Assembly: GCA_964567485.1 (NCBI GenBank)
Contig: CAZMMX010000009.1
Coordinates: 1 to 64,000 of the forward strand
Length of the DNA stretch: 64,000 nucleotides
Source of the DNA: UBA1413 sp964567485
Lineage (GTDB): Bacteria; Bacteroidota; Bacteroidia; Bacteroidales; Prolixibacteraceae
Reading direction: 5' to 3'
The first letter of the stretch is position 1; every line of letters begins with the position of its first letter. Made by a program: the position numbers and the translations under genes. A model generated the notes under the pieces. That model saw only the letters and a list, made by a program, of their open reading frames with translations, did not search any database and had not been told where the DNA came from. Positions 26,186 through 34,900 of this stretch are shown one piece after another.

Positions 26186-29100
26186 ATGTCATCAGGAAAG
26201 ATCATAATCATTCTCATGGCGGCCGCCATCTTGTCAGGCTGCTCGAAGTTCAGGGATTATTCAAAAGTCCCGTATGAGGAACCCAACCAGAAAGCGTGGG
26301 AAAACCCGTTGGTCAACCAGATCAACAGGGAAGCACCACGAGCCCACTTCATTCCCTACACCACCGTAGAGCAAGCCCGTGAAGACCAGAAGTGGAGTTC
26401 TCCCCTGGTTATGTCGCTCAATGGAAAGTGGAAATTTAAGCTGGCACAGCATCCCGATTCACGGCCTTTCTGGTTTTTCAGGGATGACTACGACACCAGG
26501 GGATGGGATGAGATAGAAGTACCGGCCAACTGGGAGATGCAGGGATACGACTACCCTATTTATGTCAACGTGGTCTATCCTCACAAACACACCCCCCCGG
26601 TGATTGAAGGCGACCACAATCCGGTAGGATCCTACAAGCGCACCTTTGAACTTCCTGCAGGGTGGAAGGATAAGGAGATCTTCCTTCACGCCGGGGCCGT
26701 CAGTTCCAACCTGTCTCTCTGGATCAATGGCGATTTTGTCGGCTACAGCGAGGACAGCAAGACTCCTGCCGAATTCAACATCACCCGGTTCCTGAAAAAG
26801 GGAAGCAACTCCATATCCCTGGAAGTCTTCCGCTGGTGTGACGGCTCCTACCTCGAAGATCAGGACTTCTGGAGAATGAGCGGCATCACCCGTGACATCT
26901 TCCTGCAAGCCCGTGATCCCCATCATATCCGTGATTTCAGGGCCATTGCCTCACTCGATTCCACCTATCAGAACGGAACCTTCAACCTCGCCATTGAGTT
27001 GGCCAACATGACAGAGGTGAATGCCCCCCTGACGGTGGAAGCGTTACTCAGTGACGGAACCAGCGCCCTGGAGAGCTTCACCACCCAGGTCAATGCCGCC
27101 CCTGGAACCACAAAAGTAGAATTCAACGGTACTTACCCCAACATCAAACGATGGTCGGCAGAAATTCCAGACCTCTATGAACTGCTCATATTCCTGAAAA
27201 ACGAAAAGGGCGACACCCTGGAAATACTGCGCCAGGATGTCGGTTTCCGCACCAGCGAAATCAAAAACGGACGCCTTCTGATCAACGGACAATATGTCTA
27301 TATCAAAGGAGCCAACCTGCATGAACACCATGAAAAAACAGGCCATGTGCTTGACAGGGAGACCATGATGAAGGATATCGAGCTCATGAAACGCCACAAT
27401 CTCAATACGGTTCGCACATCCCACTATCCCCAGCCTGAACTTTTCTACAAGCTCTGCAACCAATATGGCCTCTATGTGGTCGGCGAAGCCAATATCGAAT
27501 CGCATGGCATGGGCTACGGCCCCCACTCCCTGGCCAAAGACAGCACCTGGAAAGAAGCCCATCTTTTCCGTACCCGGAACATGTTTGAGCGTGACAAAAA
27601 CCAGCCTTCCGTGGTGATCTGGTCGCTGGGCAATGAAGCTGGCAATGGGGTCAACTTCTACGCCACCTACGATTATCTCAAATCGGTGGATTCCACCCGT
27701 CCAGTCCAGTATGAGCAGGCCCACCAGGACCGTAACACCGATATCGTTTGTCCCATGTACATGCCTATCGAAGAGATGGAAAAATATGCCCAGGGCAATC
27801 CGCAGCGCCCCCTGATACAATGCGAATATGCCCACGCCATGGGCAACAGCGTAGGTAACCTCCAGGACTACTGGGACGTGATCGAGAAATACGACGCCCT
27901 TCAGGGAGGGATCATCTGGGACTGGGTGGACCAGGGACTGCTCACCGAAGATGAGGAGGGTCATCCTTTCTGGGCCTACGGCGGCGACTTCGGCCCCGAT
28001 TCCATCTACACCGACGGGAATTTCTGCTGCAACGGACTGGTGGATCCCGACCGCGGGGTCAAGCCTTCCCTCCTGGAAGTGAAAAAAGTCTACCAGTACA
28101 TCGGGTTCCGCCCTGTTAACCTGGCCACCGGAGAAATCGCCATTGTCAACAAATACGCTTTCCGTAACCTTTCCGACTTTGACATCTCCTGGGAAGTGAC
28201 CGGCGATGGTAAGGTGATCTCCTCAGGGACCCTTCCTCCGGTGACGGCAGCCCCGGGGGAAGTGGTGCATGTCAGACCTGAATTCTCTATCGACCAACAA
28301 CCGGGGAGCGAGTACTTCCTGACTTTCAGGGCAAACCAGCGCGAGACCAAGGGAGTGCTTCCCGCAGGCTGGGAAGCTGCCGCTGAACAATTCGCACTCC
28401 CCTATTCCCTGGAACCCATCCTCCATCCTTCCGACAAACTCCCAAAAGTAACCGTCGGGGAGAATGAGACCACGGTGACCATTTCCGGTGAAGGGTTTAC
28501 CATAGCCTTCGACAAAAGCACAGGCATCTTGACCAGCTATAAAATAGGGGATGCCGAGTTTTTGAAACTGGGACCCATCCCCGATTTCTGGAGGGCTCCC
28601 ACCGACAATGACTTTGGCAACGGCCTCGACAAGCGCAGCCGGGTATGGCGTAAAGCCGGCGAAACCCGGAAGATCGCGGCAGTAAAGGTGATGCACCGGG
28701 GCTCCGTCGCCCGTGTCACCCTCGATTTTGACCTGGTGAACGAAACCCAGGAGGCCATAGCCACCTACCAGTCGGCTTATACCGTCTATGGTTCCGGAGA
28801 GATCAGGGTCGACAACCACTTCAAAATGACCAGGGAGGGATTACCCGAGATCGTCCGCATGGGCATGAATCTGATCATGCCACGTCACTATGACCAGATC
28901 ACCTGGCTGGGCCGTGGACCCCAGGAGAATTACCAGGACCGCCGTACCGGCGCTTTCGTGGGTCTCTACAAGATGCCTGTGGCCGAGACCGGATATCCCT
29001 ATGTACGCCCACAGGAAAACGGAAACCGTACCGACATCCGCTGGGCAGCTATCACCGATACCACAGGTAACGGCCTTCTATTTAAGGGGTTGCCATTACT

Positions 29101-29401
29101 CGAGGTGACCGCCCATCACCAGATCATGGAAGATTTCGAATCACCCGTAAAGACCGTGGGCCGCTATGTCGACGGTGAAAAGGTCGTCAACCGCCATATC
29201 AACGATGTCAAACCCCGCGAGTTCACCTCGGTCAACATCGACTTCAAACAGATGGGGGTGGGCGGTGACAACAGCTGGGGCGCCTGGACCCACGCCCAAT
29301 ACCGCCTCACCGCCAAAGAATACCACTACTCCTTCATCATGCGCCCCGTCAAAGCCGGCGACGACCTGGCTGAAGCAGGCAAACTATCTTATAAACTCTA
29401 G
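26186..29401 (+). CDS. beta-galactosidase, glycoside hydrolase family 2 (LacZ-like)
   Basis: The 1071-residue protein is a LacZ-type GH2 enzyme with a lipoprotein signal (lipobox LSGCS). It has the sugar-binding domain (about residues 50-220), an immunoglobulin-like domain and a TIM barrel with the acid/base E484 in SLGNEAGNG and the nucleophile E547 in CEYAHAMGNS. The C-terminal beta-galactosidase small-chain domain includes DFWRAPTDNDFGNG. It should hydrolyse terminal beta-galactosides at the cell surface or in the periplasm. The length equals that of E. coli LacZ plus a signal peptide. A strong terminator follows. Confidence 0.94.
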   Translation: MSSGKIIIILMAAAILSGCSKFRDYSKVPYEEPNQKAWENPLVNQINREAPRAHFIPYTTVEQAREDQKWSSPLVMSLNGKWKFKLAQHPDSRPFWFFRDDYDTRGWDEIEVPANWEMQGYDYPIYVNVVYPHKHTPPVIEGDHNPVGSYKRTFELPAGWKDKEIFLHAGAVSSNLSLWINGDFVGYSEDSKTPAEFNITRFLKKGSNSISLEVFRWCDGSYLEDQDFWRMSGITRDIFLQARDPHHIRDFRAIASLDSTYQNGTFNLAIELANMTEVNAPLTVEALLSDGTSALESFTTQVNAAPGTTKVEFNGTYPNIKRWSAEIPDLYELLIFLKNEKGDTLEILRQDVGFRTSEIKNGRLLINGQYVYIKGANLHEHHEKTGHVLDRETMMKDIELMKRHNLNTVRTSHYPQPELFYKLCNQYGLYVVGEANIESHGMGYGPHSLAKDSTWKEAHLFRTRNMFERDKNQPSVVIWSLGNEAGNGVNFYATYDYLKSVDSTRPVQYEQAHQDRNTDIVCPMYMPIEEMEKYAQGNPQRPLIQCEYAHAMGNSVGNLQDYWDVIEKYDALQGGIIWDWVDQGLLTEDEEGHPFWAYGGDFGPDSIYTDGNFCCNGLVDPDRGVKPSLLEVKKVYQYIGFRPVNLATGEIAIVNKYAFRNLSDFDISWEVTGDGKVISSGTLPPVTAAPGEVVHVRPEFSIDQQPGSEYFLTFRANQRETKGVLPAGWEAAAEQFALPYSLEPILHPSDKLPKVTVGENETTVTISGEGFTIAFDKSTGILTSYKIGDAEFLKLGPIPDFWRAPTDNDFGNGLDKRSRVWRKAGETRKIAAVKVMHRGSVARVTLDFDLVNETQEAIATYQSAYTVYGSGEIRVDNHFKMTREGLPEIVRMGMNLIMPRHYDQITWLGRGPQENYQDRRTGAFVGLYKMPVAETGYPYVRPQENGNRTDIRWAAITDTTGNGLLFKGLPLLEVTAHHQIMEDFESPVKTVGRYVDGEKVVNRHINDVKPREFTSVNIDFKQMGVGGDNSWGAWTHAQYRLTAKEYHYSFIMRPVKAGDDLAEAGKLSYKL

Positions 29402-29437
29402 TATCCACAAGAGATATTTTACATGAAATTTTTCGCG

Positions 29438-29471
29438 GAAGCCGCTCCTATCCCGGGGCGGTTTCTTTTTT
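29438..29471 (+). terminator. intrinsic terminator after the beta-galactosidase
   Basis: An 11-bp stem (GAAGCCGCTCC with GGGGCGGTTTC, two G-T pairs) closes a 6-base loop and is followed by six T residues. It lies about 40 bases after the stop codon. Confidence 0.8.
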
Positions 29472-29586
29472 CCGTAAAAACCAGCAGATTTTCAACACCG
29501 ACTGCCCTGAGCCGGAATCGGCAGGTCGTGAATGATTAACTTTAGGGAGGCGAATTATTGAACCGGAAAACTAAAAAGCCATTTCT

Positions 29587-30015
29587 ATGGACGAAAAAGA
29601 AACCTATATCCTCACCGATCCGATGGTGGAGCCTTCCCCGGAATTCCTGAAGGAGGTCCTCAGTGAGAAATATGACTGGTGGATGGAAATCCGTGACCAT
29701 GTGACGGGTAACTATCCACACGTCACGGAAGTCTGGAAATATTACAACGACGGGAAACAGTGGCTTTACCGGCTGATGCAGAAAAAAACCACCATTTTCT
29801 GGCTGGCGGTGATGGCTGACACCTACCGGATCACCTTTTATTTTCCGAAGAAATTGGAGGCGCTGATTGCCGGTTCCGCACTTCCGGAACAGATGAGGGC
29901 AGACTTTCTCACGGCCCGCTCCTACGGTCAGATACGCCCCATCTCCCTAAAGATGGAAGAGAAGTCCGGTGTGGAACTCGTAAAGCGCCTGGTTGCCCTG
30001 AAGCTTAACGCCTGA
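29587..30015 (+). CDS. DUF3788 family protein
   Basis: The 142-residue soluble protein matches the DUF3788 pattern: a Trp-rich N-terminal part (DWWMEIRDHV and EVWKYYNDGKQWLYRLMQKK) followed by a strand-rich section with TYRITFYFPKKLEALI and an ending on LVALKLNA. DUF3788 proteins are small, cytosolic and of unknown function, with a fold related to YdhG-like or DUF1801-type proteins. It stands alone between a GH2 gene and a remnant esterase, with the two 3' ends overlapping by 11 bases. No regulatory or enzymatic role is inferred. Confidence 0.75.
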   Translation: MDEKETYILTDPMVEPSPEFLKEVLSEKYDWWMEIRDHVTGNYPHVTEVWKYYNDGKQWLYRLMQKKTTIFWLAVMADTYRITFYFPKKLEALIAGSALPEQMRADFLTARSYGQIRPISLKMEEKSGVELVKRLVALKLNA

Positions 30016-30443
30016 TAATCTTTCTCAAAAGGGGATAGATATTTTGTGCATAACGGTAGAAACCCAGGTCGGTGAGGTGAACCCCGTCGACGCTCTCCTC
30101 CAGGTCGTTACCAGTGAGCCCTTTGGCGCTGACATACCAAAGGTGCCGGTCCCCCTTCCGCTTCATCTCCTTATACAGCTCCCTCAGCAGCTTGTTCTTC
30201 TCACCGATCACCGAAGCCATGTGCTGGTCGTAATAAATGGAGGAGAAGTGCAGGTTTTCGACCAGGACCAGGGGAGTCTCCTGATGTTTCTCCCTGATGA
30301 TTTGCACGAACCTGACATATTTCTCTCTCATTTGGGCTGCCGTGACATTGGGAAGGCAGTCGATGACGATACAGGAGGCGTCGATGGAGGCCATAAACAG
30401 TAGCGGGTCATTCTCATGGAAGCAAATGTTAACATTACATCCG
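30005..30443 (-). pseudogene. C-terminal remnant of an SGNH/GDSL hydrolase
   Basis: The open frame after ATG 30394 encodes 129 residues that look like the C-terminal half of an SGNH esterase. They include IDASCIVIDCLPNV, a central LVLVENLHFSS, and the D-x-x-H pair of the catalytic triad in VDGVHLTDLGFYRYAQ. The N-terminal half with the catalytic Ser (GDS) is missing. The same frame stays open upstream (ENDPLLFM precedes the Met) up to the GH2 gene, and only 49 bases separate them, so the gene was probably cut by a deletion that brought the GH2 end next to its middle. It is probably inactive. Confidence 0.65.
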
Positions 30444-32960
30444 TTATTGAACGGCCAGGGGAGTCGAGGTGAGCACGAGCCGGGCTTTTTTCACTCCCTT
30501 TGCCGAGGCCTCAAAAAGGATCTCGCCGGGGGTTTCCGACGACTGCACCAGGGCGGTGAGCTGACCGCTGAACAGGGGCATTTCCACCGACTGGAAGGGG
30601 GTCAGACATACAGGATTGCCATTGGCGGCAGCCTTATAACTACCGGCGCCCTTCACCGAAAAGGAGATCTCACGGCTATCGTCGGGGCAGAGGTTTCCCG
30701 CCTTGTCGACCACCCTGACATTGACAAAGGCGATATCGCGGCCATCGGCGCCGAGGACGTTCCGGTCAGCCGACAACTCAATATGGTGGGGCTTGCCGGC
30801 CGTATGCACCTCCTTCATTTCTGCCTCCCTGCCCATCTCATCATAGGCCACCACCTTCACCGTTCCCGGCTCATAGCGCGTCTCCATCCACATCAGACGG
30901 TATCTTTTCTGGCGGTCAAGGGACTCCTGTGAGCCTTTGTTCTCACTTCCTTCCAGAGTGACCGAGAACTCCTTGGTGCGGCGCCCCTGGCTTTTGCCGT
31001 TAATAAAGAGCTCCGCCGAAGGATAGCTGGTGTAGACCATCACGGGAATGACCTCTCCCTCATGGCCCTGCCAGTTCCAGTGGGGCAGGAGGTGAAGCGT
31101 GGGGGATTTATCGTTCCACAGGCTGCGGTACAGGTAAAAGCGGTCTTTGGGAATGCCTGCCAGGTCGACGATACCAAACAGGGAACTGTGGCTCGGCCAG
31201 TCGGTATAATATGGGGTGGGCTCCCCCAGATAGTCAAAGCCGGTCCACACGAACTCCCCGATGCAATATTCCAGGTCTTCGTGCTGGATGAAGTTATCTT
31301 CGGGAAGGTCAGACCAGTCGCAATGCTCCAGGTCGTAGGAGGAACTCTGGTGGTCATCGTATTTGGCCATGGAACGGCGTACCGCCGGAAGTTTGTAGAC
31401 TCCGCGGGAACTCACCGTAGAGGCGGTCTCGGCACCCAGAATGATCTCCTGGGGTAGTTTTTTATAGGACTCGCGGTAGCGGTGCGTGCGGTAGTTAAAA
31501 CCCGCCACGTCCATGACCGCCGCAAAATTGTTGCTGACGACCACGTCGGGATGGTCCATCCCCTGGGTCACCGGACGTGTGGGATCTTCGCGATGACAGA
31601 TGTCCTGGAGAAACCGGGCGATCTTGGCCCCGTTGGGGGTTCCCTGGTCGGGAACCTCATTGCCGATGCACCACATCACCACACTGGGGTTATTGCGGTA
31701 ATGGCGCACCAGGTTCACCATGTCCTTTTCTGCCCATTCATCGAAGTAGATATGGTATCCGTTTTTCATCTTGGGGGCCTTCCACTCGTCGAAACTCTCG
31801 GCCATGATCATCATGCCCATTTCATCACAAGCCCTGACCAGTTCCGGCGCCGGCATGTTATGGGAAGTGCGGATGGCGTTGACCCCCATCTCCTTCAGGA
31901 TGCGCACCTGACGGCGGATGGCTGCATCGTTGACGGCAGCCCCCAATGGACCCAGGTCATGATGGTTACATACCCCCCTGAATTGCGTCCTGCGGCCATT
32001 GAGGAAAAACCCCTTCCCCGGGATGACCTCCACAGTGCGGATGCCAAAGGGGGTGGTCACCTCATCGCTGAGGGTTTCCCCATCATAGAGGCGGGAAACA
32101 ACGGTGTAGAGGAAAGGGCTTTCAGGATCCCAAAGCGAAGGCTTCTCCACCACCAGAAGCTGCTCAATGACGCCCTCGTCAAAACGGGAGAGTCCGCTTT
32201 TCGTAGAAGCCACTTTGCGTCCCTGCGCATCGACGATGTCGGTTACCAGGGATACCACGGAAAGGTCACCTATCCCTTGGTTCTCAACGGCAGTGCGCAC
32301 CACTACCCGGGCAAAATCGTCCCTGACCATGGGCGTGGTGACCTGTGTTCCCCAAACGGGGATGTGCCATCCGCCGGTGACGATCAGGTGCACGTTGCGG
32401 TAAATACCGGCCCCCGGGTACCAGCGCGACGATTCCGGCAGGTTTTCCAGGCGCACCGCCAGAAGATTCTCCTTTCCGGCCTCCATCAGGTCCGTGATAT
32501 CAAAATAGAAGGAGTTGTAGCCATAAGGCCAGAACCCCGCCTCTTTACCGTTGACATACACCCTGGCGTTGCTCATGGCCCCGTCGAAGAGGATAAAGGC
32601 TCTCTTACCGGGAGTGAATACGGGAGCCGTGAATTTCAGGCGGTACCAACCCACCCCGATAAAGGGAAGTCCCCCGGTGCGGCCGGCATGGGCCAACGCC
32701 TCCTGCTGCCCGTCCTGGGTGATGGCCACCTTCTGCAAATCGTTATGGGCATCAAAGGGACCATATATCGCCCAGTCGTGAGGAACCGTCACACTCTGCC
32801 ACGAGGCATCACTGAAACCCGGCATCATGGCCCCGGGAGACTCCTCACGGGTGAACTTCCACCCCTTCTCCAGCAAGTACCCGCTCCGGGTCTGCCCAAC
32901 GGCATCAACACCGAAAAGAATACAAATGACTATAAGCAGGGGAAAAATCGTTGCTTTCAT
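30444..32960 (-). CDS. glycoside hydrolase family 2 (beta-galactosidase-type, smaller form)
   Basis: The 838-residue exported enzyme has a Sec signal peptide (MKATIFPLLIVICILFGVDAVGQ). It then follows the GH2 order: sugar-binding jelly roll, Ig-like domain, TIM barrel and C-terminal Ig-like domains. The acid/base is E435 in CIGNEVPDQG and the nucleophile E511 in GAETASTVSS. The motif HNMPAPELVRACDEMGMMIMAES is typical of GH2 enzymes of polysaccharide utilisation loci. It could be a beta-galactosidase, beta-glucuronidase or related activity. It is transcribed away from the sigma factor gene, with a shared short promoter region of about 80 bases. Confidence 0.9.
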   Translation of the reverse strand: MKATIFPLLIVICILFGVDAVGQTRSGYLLEKGWKFTREESPGAMMPGFSDASWQSVTVPHDWAIYGPFDAHNDLQKVAITQDGQQEALAHAGRTGGLPFIGVGWYRLKFTAPVFTPGKRAFILFDGAMSNARVYVNGKEAGFWPYGYNSFYFDITDLMEAGKENLLAVRLENLPESSRWYPGAGIYRNVHLIVTGGWHIPVWGTQVTTPMVRDDFARVVVRTAVENQGIGDLSVVSLVTDIVDAQGRKVASTKSGLSRFDEGVIEQLLVVEKPSLWDPESPFLYTVVSRLYDGETLSDEVTTPFGIRTVEVIPGKGFFLNGRRTQFRGVCNHHDLGPLGAAVNDAAIRRQVRILKEMGVNAIRTSHNMPAPELVRACDEMGMMIMAESFDEWKAPKMKNGYHIYFDEWAEKDMVNLVRHYRNNPSVVMWCIGNEVPDQGTPNGAKIARFLQDICHREDPTRPVTQGMDHPDVVVSNNFAAVMDVAGFNYRTHRYRESYKKLPQEIILGAETASTVSSRGVYKLPAVRRSMAKYDDHQSSSYDLEHCDWSDLPEDNFIQHEDLEYCIGEFVWTGFDYLGEPTPYYTDWPSHSSLFGIVDLAGIPKDRFYLYRSLWNDKSPTLHLLPHWNWQGHEGEVIPVMVYTSYPSAELFINGKSQGRRTKEFSVTLEGSENKGSQESLDRQKRYRLMWMETRYEPGTVKVVAYDEMGREAEMKEVHTAGKPHHIELSADRNVLGADGRDIAFVNVRVVDKAGNLCPDDSREISFSVKGAGSYKAAANGNPVCLTPFQSVEMPLFSGQLTALVQSSETPGEILFEASAKGVKKARLVLTSTPLAVQ

Positions 32961-33043
32961 CTCTTTTCAGCTTTTATACAGGTTTTTTCCTGTTCAAAAA
33001 TAGCAGAAATTTACTACTTTCGGCCTTCCTAAGGCCAATCATC

Positions 33044-33637
33044 GTGTGGGGGAGAGATCGGAAACTTGCTTTAAAGAACGGGGATCCTGAAGCCTTTAGT
33101 GAGCTTTTCAGGAGGATATACCCCCGGATGAAAGGGTATTGCCGCCTCTTCATTCATGAAGAGAACCAGGTGGAGGATCTCATTCAGGAGTGTTTTCTCA
33201 CCCTATGGGAAAAGCGAAGAGAGATAGACCCCGACAAGGCCGTAGAGAGTCTGATGTTCGTGATGCTCCGGAACCGGTGCTTCAATTACCTGAAGGAATT
33301 GCGGATGAAGGAGGGGACCATTCCAGCAGCCCGCGTGGAAGTCAATGAATTGCAGGTTCTCTATCAGCTCGATTTTCTGGAAAAAGAGGAGAAGAGCCTC
33401 GAAGAGGAGCTGGCAGTGGCGTTTCATCAGGCTGTCGACGGGTTGCCGCCACGGATGAAAGAGCTTTTTATCCTCTGCAAGGTTGAAGGCCGCAAACAGA
33501 AGGAAGTGGCCGATGAAATGGGCATCACCGTAAAAGCTGTGGAAAAACAGATTGCTGCTGCCAAAGAGCGCATTTCCGCCGATCTGAGCCATCGTTTCCC
33601 GGCCTTGGCCCTTCTAATCACCCTGCTGCTCCGTTAA
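33044..33637 (+). CDS. ECF RNA polymerase sigma factor (FecI-like)
   Basis: The protein of about 197 residues has the sigma-70 region 2 core (DPEAFSELFRRIYPRMKGYCRLFI then VEDLIQECFLTLWEKRREID) and region 4 with a helix-turn-helix (EGRKQKEVADEMGITVKAVEKQIAAAKERI). It is followed by a FecR-like anti-sigma gene and SusC/SusD, so it most likely activates the susCD operon when the glycan is sensed. The frame is open back to a TTG at 32951 inside the GH2 start, but GTG at 33044 is the preferred start because a TACTTTCG promoter element lies just upstream. Confidence 0.88.
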   Translation: MWGRDRKLALKNGDPEAFSELFRRIYPRMKGYCRLFIHEENQVEDLIQECFLTLWEKRREIDPDKAVESLMFVMLRNRCFNYLKELRMKEGTIPAARVEVNELQVLYQLDFLEKEEKSLEEELAVAFHQAVDGLPPRMKELFILCKVEGRKQKEVADEMGITVKAVEKQIAAAKERISADLSHRFPALALLITLLLR

Positions 33638-33804
33638 CACTCCACGGCAACCAGGCCGGCTACCCTTTCCGGAGAAAGAGAAGCCTCCTGCAGATCTTAT
33701 ACCAAAATCCACCCCGTAGCGGAAACAGCATTGAAATTGTAAAAAATAAGATTCCCGGGGTAGGGTTTTCCCCTTCCGCATTGTACTCCTATAAGAAGTA
33801 ACCT

Positions 33805-34809
33805 ATGGAAGAAATTATTATCAGATATCTTGAAGAGAGGGCAACCGACGCAGAGAAAGGAGAGTTGCTGGCATGGCTGCGAAAGAAAGAAAACCGCAAA
33901 TCGTTTCAATTTCATAGATCAGTTTGGTTAAAGGGGCTGGAAAAGGAGAGTTATCCTGCCGGCGGCAGGGAAACCTGGTTCCGGATCCAGTCAGGTTTAT
34001 TAGAGAAAAGTGCTGAAGGATGGCAGAAATCGAGGAGGCTCACGCAAACCCTCAGATACGCTGCCATCTTTTTTTTCCTCACTACCCTGGGGGTTTCCCT
34101 CTTGTGGTGGTCGCAGCGGAGACTAACAAAACAGGAGGTCACCACCACCATCATGGCCGATAACGGACAGATATCACGGGCCGTGCTGCCCGATGGGACG
34201 CAGGTGTGGATCAATTCGGGTTCAGCCATCAGTTATGGCAGGGATTTCGGGGTGAAAAACCGGGAAATCGCCCTCACCGGGGAAGCCTTCTTTGATGCTG
34301 CCAAAGAGAGCGCACACCCCCTGGTGGTCGATTGCAACGAACTGATGATAAAAGTGACGGGAACCCGTTTCAACGTCAGCGCCATCCCCGGCACTTCCGC
34401 CATCAGCGTGGTCCTCGAAGAAGGCTCCGTTGAACTCCTCAGGCCACAAAACAGCACCTTTCATTATACCCTGAAACCCGGGGATATGGCCACCTTCGAC
34501 CTGAACAACAAAAAAATGATCGTCACCTCCACCAATACCCGCCGTTTCACCTCCTGGAAAGAGGGCATTATCCACATCTATGACCAAACCCTCGATGAGG
34601 TGGCCCAAAGGCTGAATAACCGTTATAACCAGGAATTTGTGGTCAACGATGAGGTGAAAGACTTCCTATACACTTTCACGATCAGGAATGAATCCCTGCA
34701 GGATATCATCGCCCTGATTGAAAAGATAACACCCGTAGAAGCCATCCAGGAAGGAAATGTGATCACCTTCAGGAAAGGAAAAGCAGTACCGCGCAGTAAC
34801 GGTAAATAA
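33805..34809 (+). CDS. FecR family anti-sigma factor
   Basis: The 334-residue protein has an N-terminal cytoplasmic section (about residues 1-80) that should bind the ECF sigma factor. A membrane helix follows at residues 83-102, then a periplasmic FecR domain with the signature DGTQVWINSGSAISYGRDFG, and a C-terminal DUF4974 domain with TLDEVAQRLNNRYNQEF. It would receive the signal from the SusC-type receptor through its STN domain and release the sigma factor. It lies 167 bases after the sigma gene and just before SusC. Length and domain order match the family. Confidence 0.92.
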   Translation: MEEIIIRYLEERATDAEKGELLAWLRKKENRKSFQFHRSVWLKGLEKESYPAGGRETWFRIQSGLLEKSAEGWQKSRRLTQTLRYAAIFFFLTTLGVSLLWWSQRRLTKQEVTTTIMADNGQISRAVLPDGTQVWINSGSAISYGRDFGVKNREIALTGEAFFDAAKESAHPLVVDCNELMIKVTGTRFNVSAIPGTSAISVVLEEGSVELLRPQNSTFHYTLKPGDMATFDLNNKKMIVTSTNTRRFTSWKEGIIHIYDQTLDEVAQRLNNRYNQEFVVNDEVKDFLYTFTIRNESLQDIIALIEKITPVEAIQEGNVITFRKGKAVPRSNGK

Positions 34810-34843
34810 AAAAAGGCCGGCAGGTGCTGCAACACCTCCGGCC
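34808..34843 (-). terminator. hairpin between fecR and susC (minus-strand terminator pattern)
   Basis: Two stem blocks (GGCCGG with CCGGCC, AGGTG with CACCT, one bulged base) close a 6-base loop. Read on the minus strand the hairpin is followed by seven T residues, giving a canonical intrinsic terminator for antisense transcripts; on the plus strand the stem has no T tract. It may shape the boundary between the regulator mRNA and the susC mRNA. Confidence 0.4.
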
Positions 34844-34900
34844 CGGTATTTACCATCTGCAAATGATAAATAGATTTTGATAACCAAATCGTGTAAAATT

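Noticed and set aside
31482..33032. A 516-residue plus-strand open frame opposite the second GH2 gene
   Set aside because: It is an antisense shadow of a convincing GH2 enzyme with both catalytic Glu residues; its own translation is low-complexity and His/Gly/Val-rich with no domain.
32951..33043. TTG start for the ECF sigma factor inside the GH2 start
   Set aside because: It would overlap the divergent GH2 coding start, and the sigma domain begins only after about residue 40 of that frame; the GTG at 33044 fits better.
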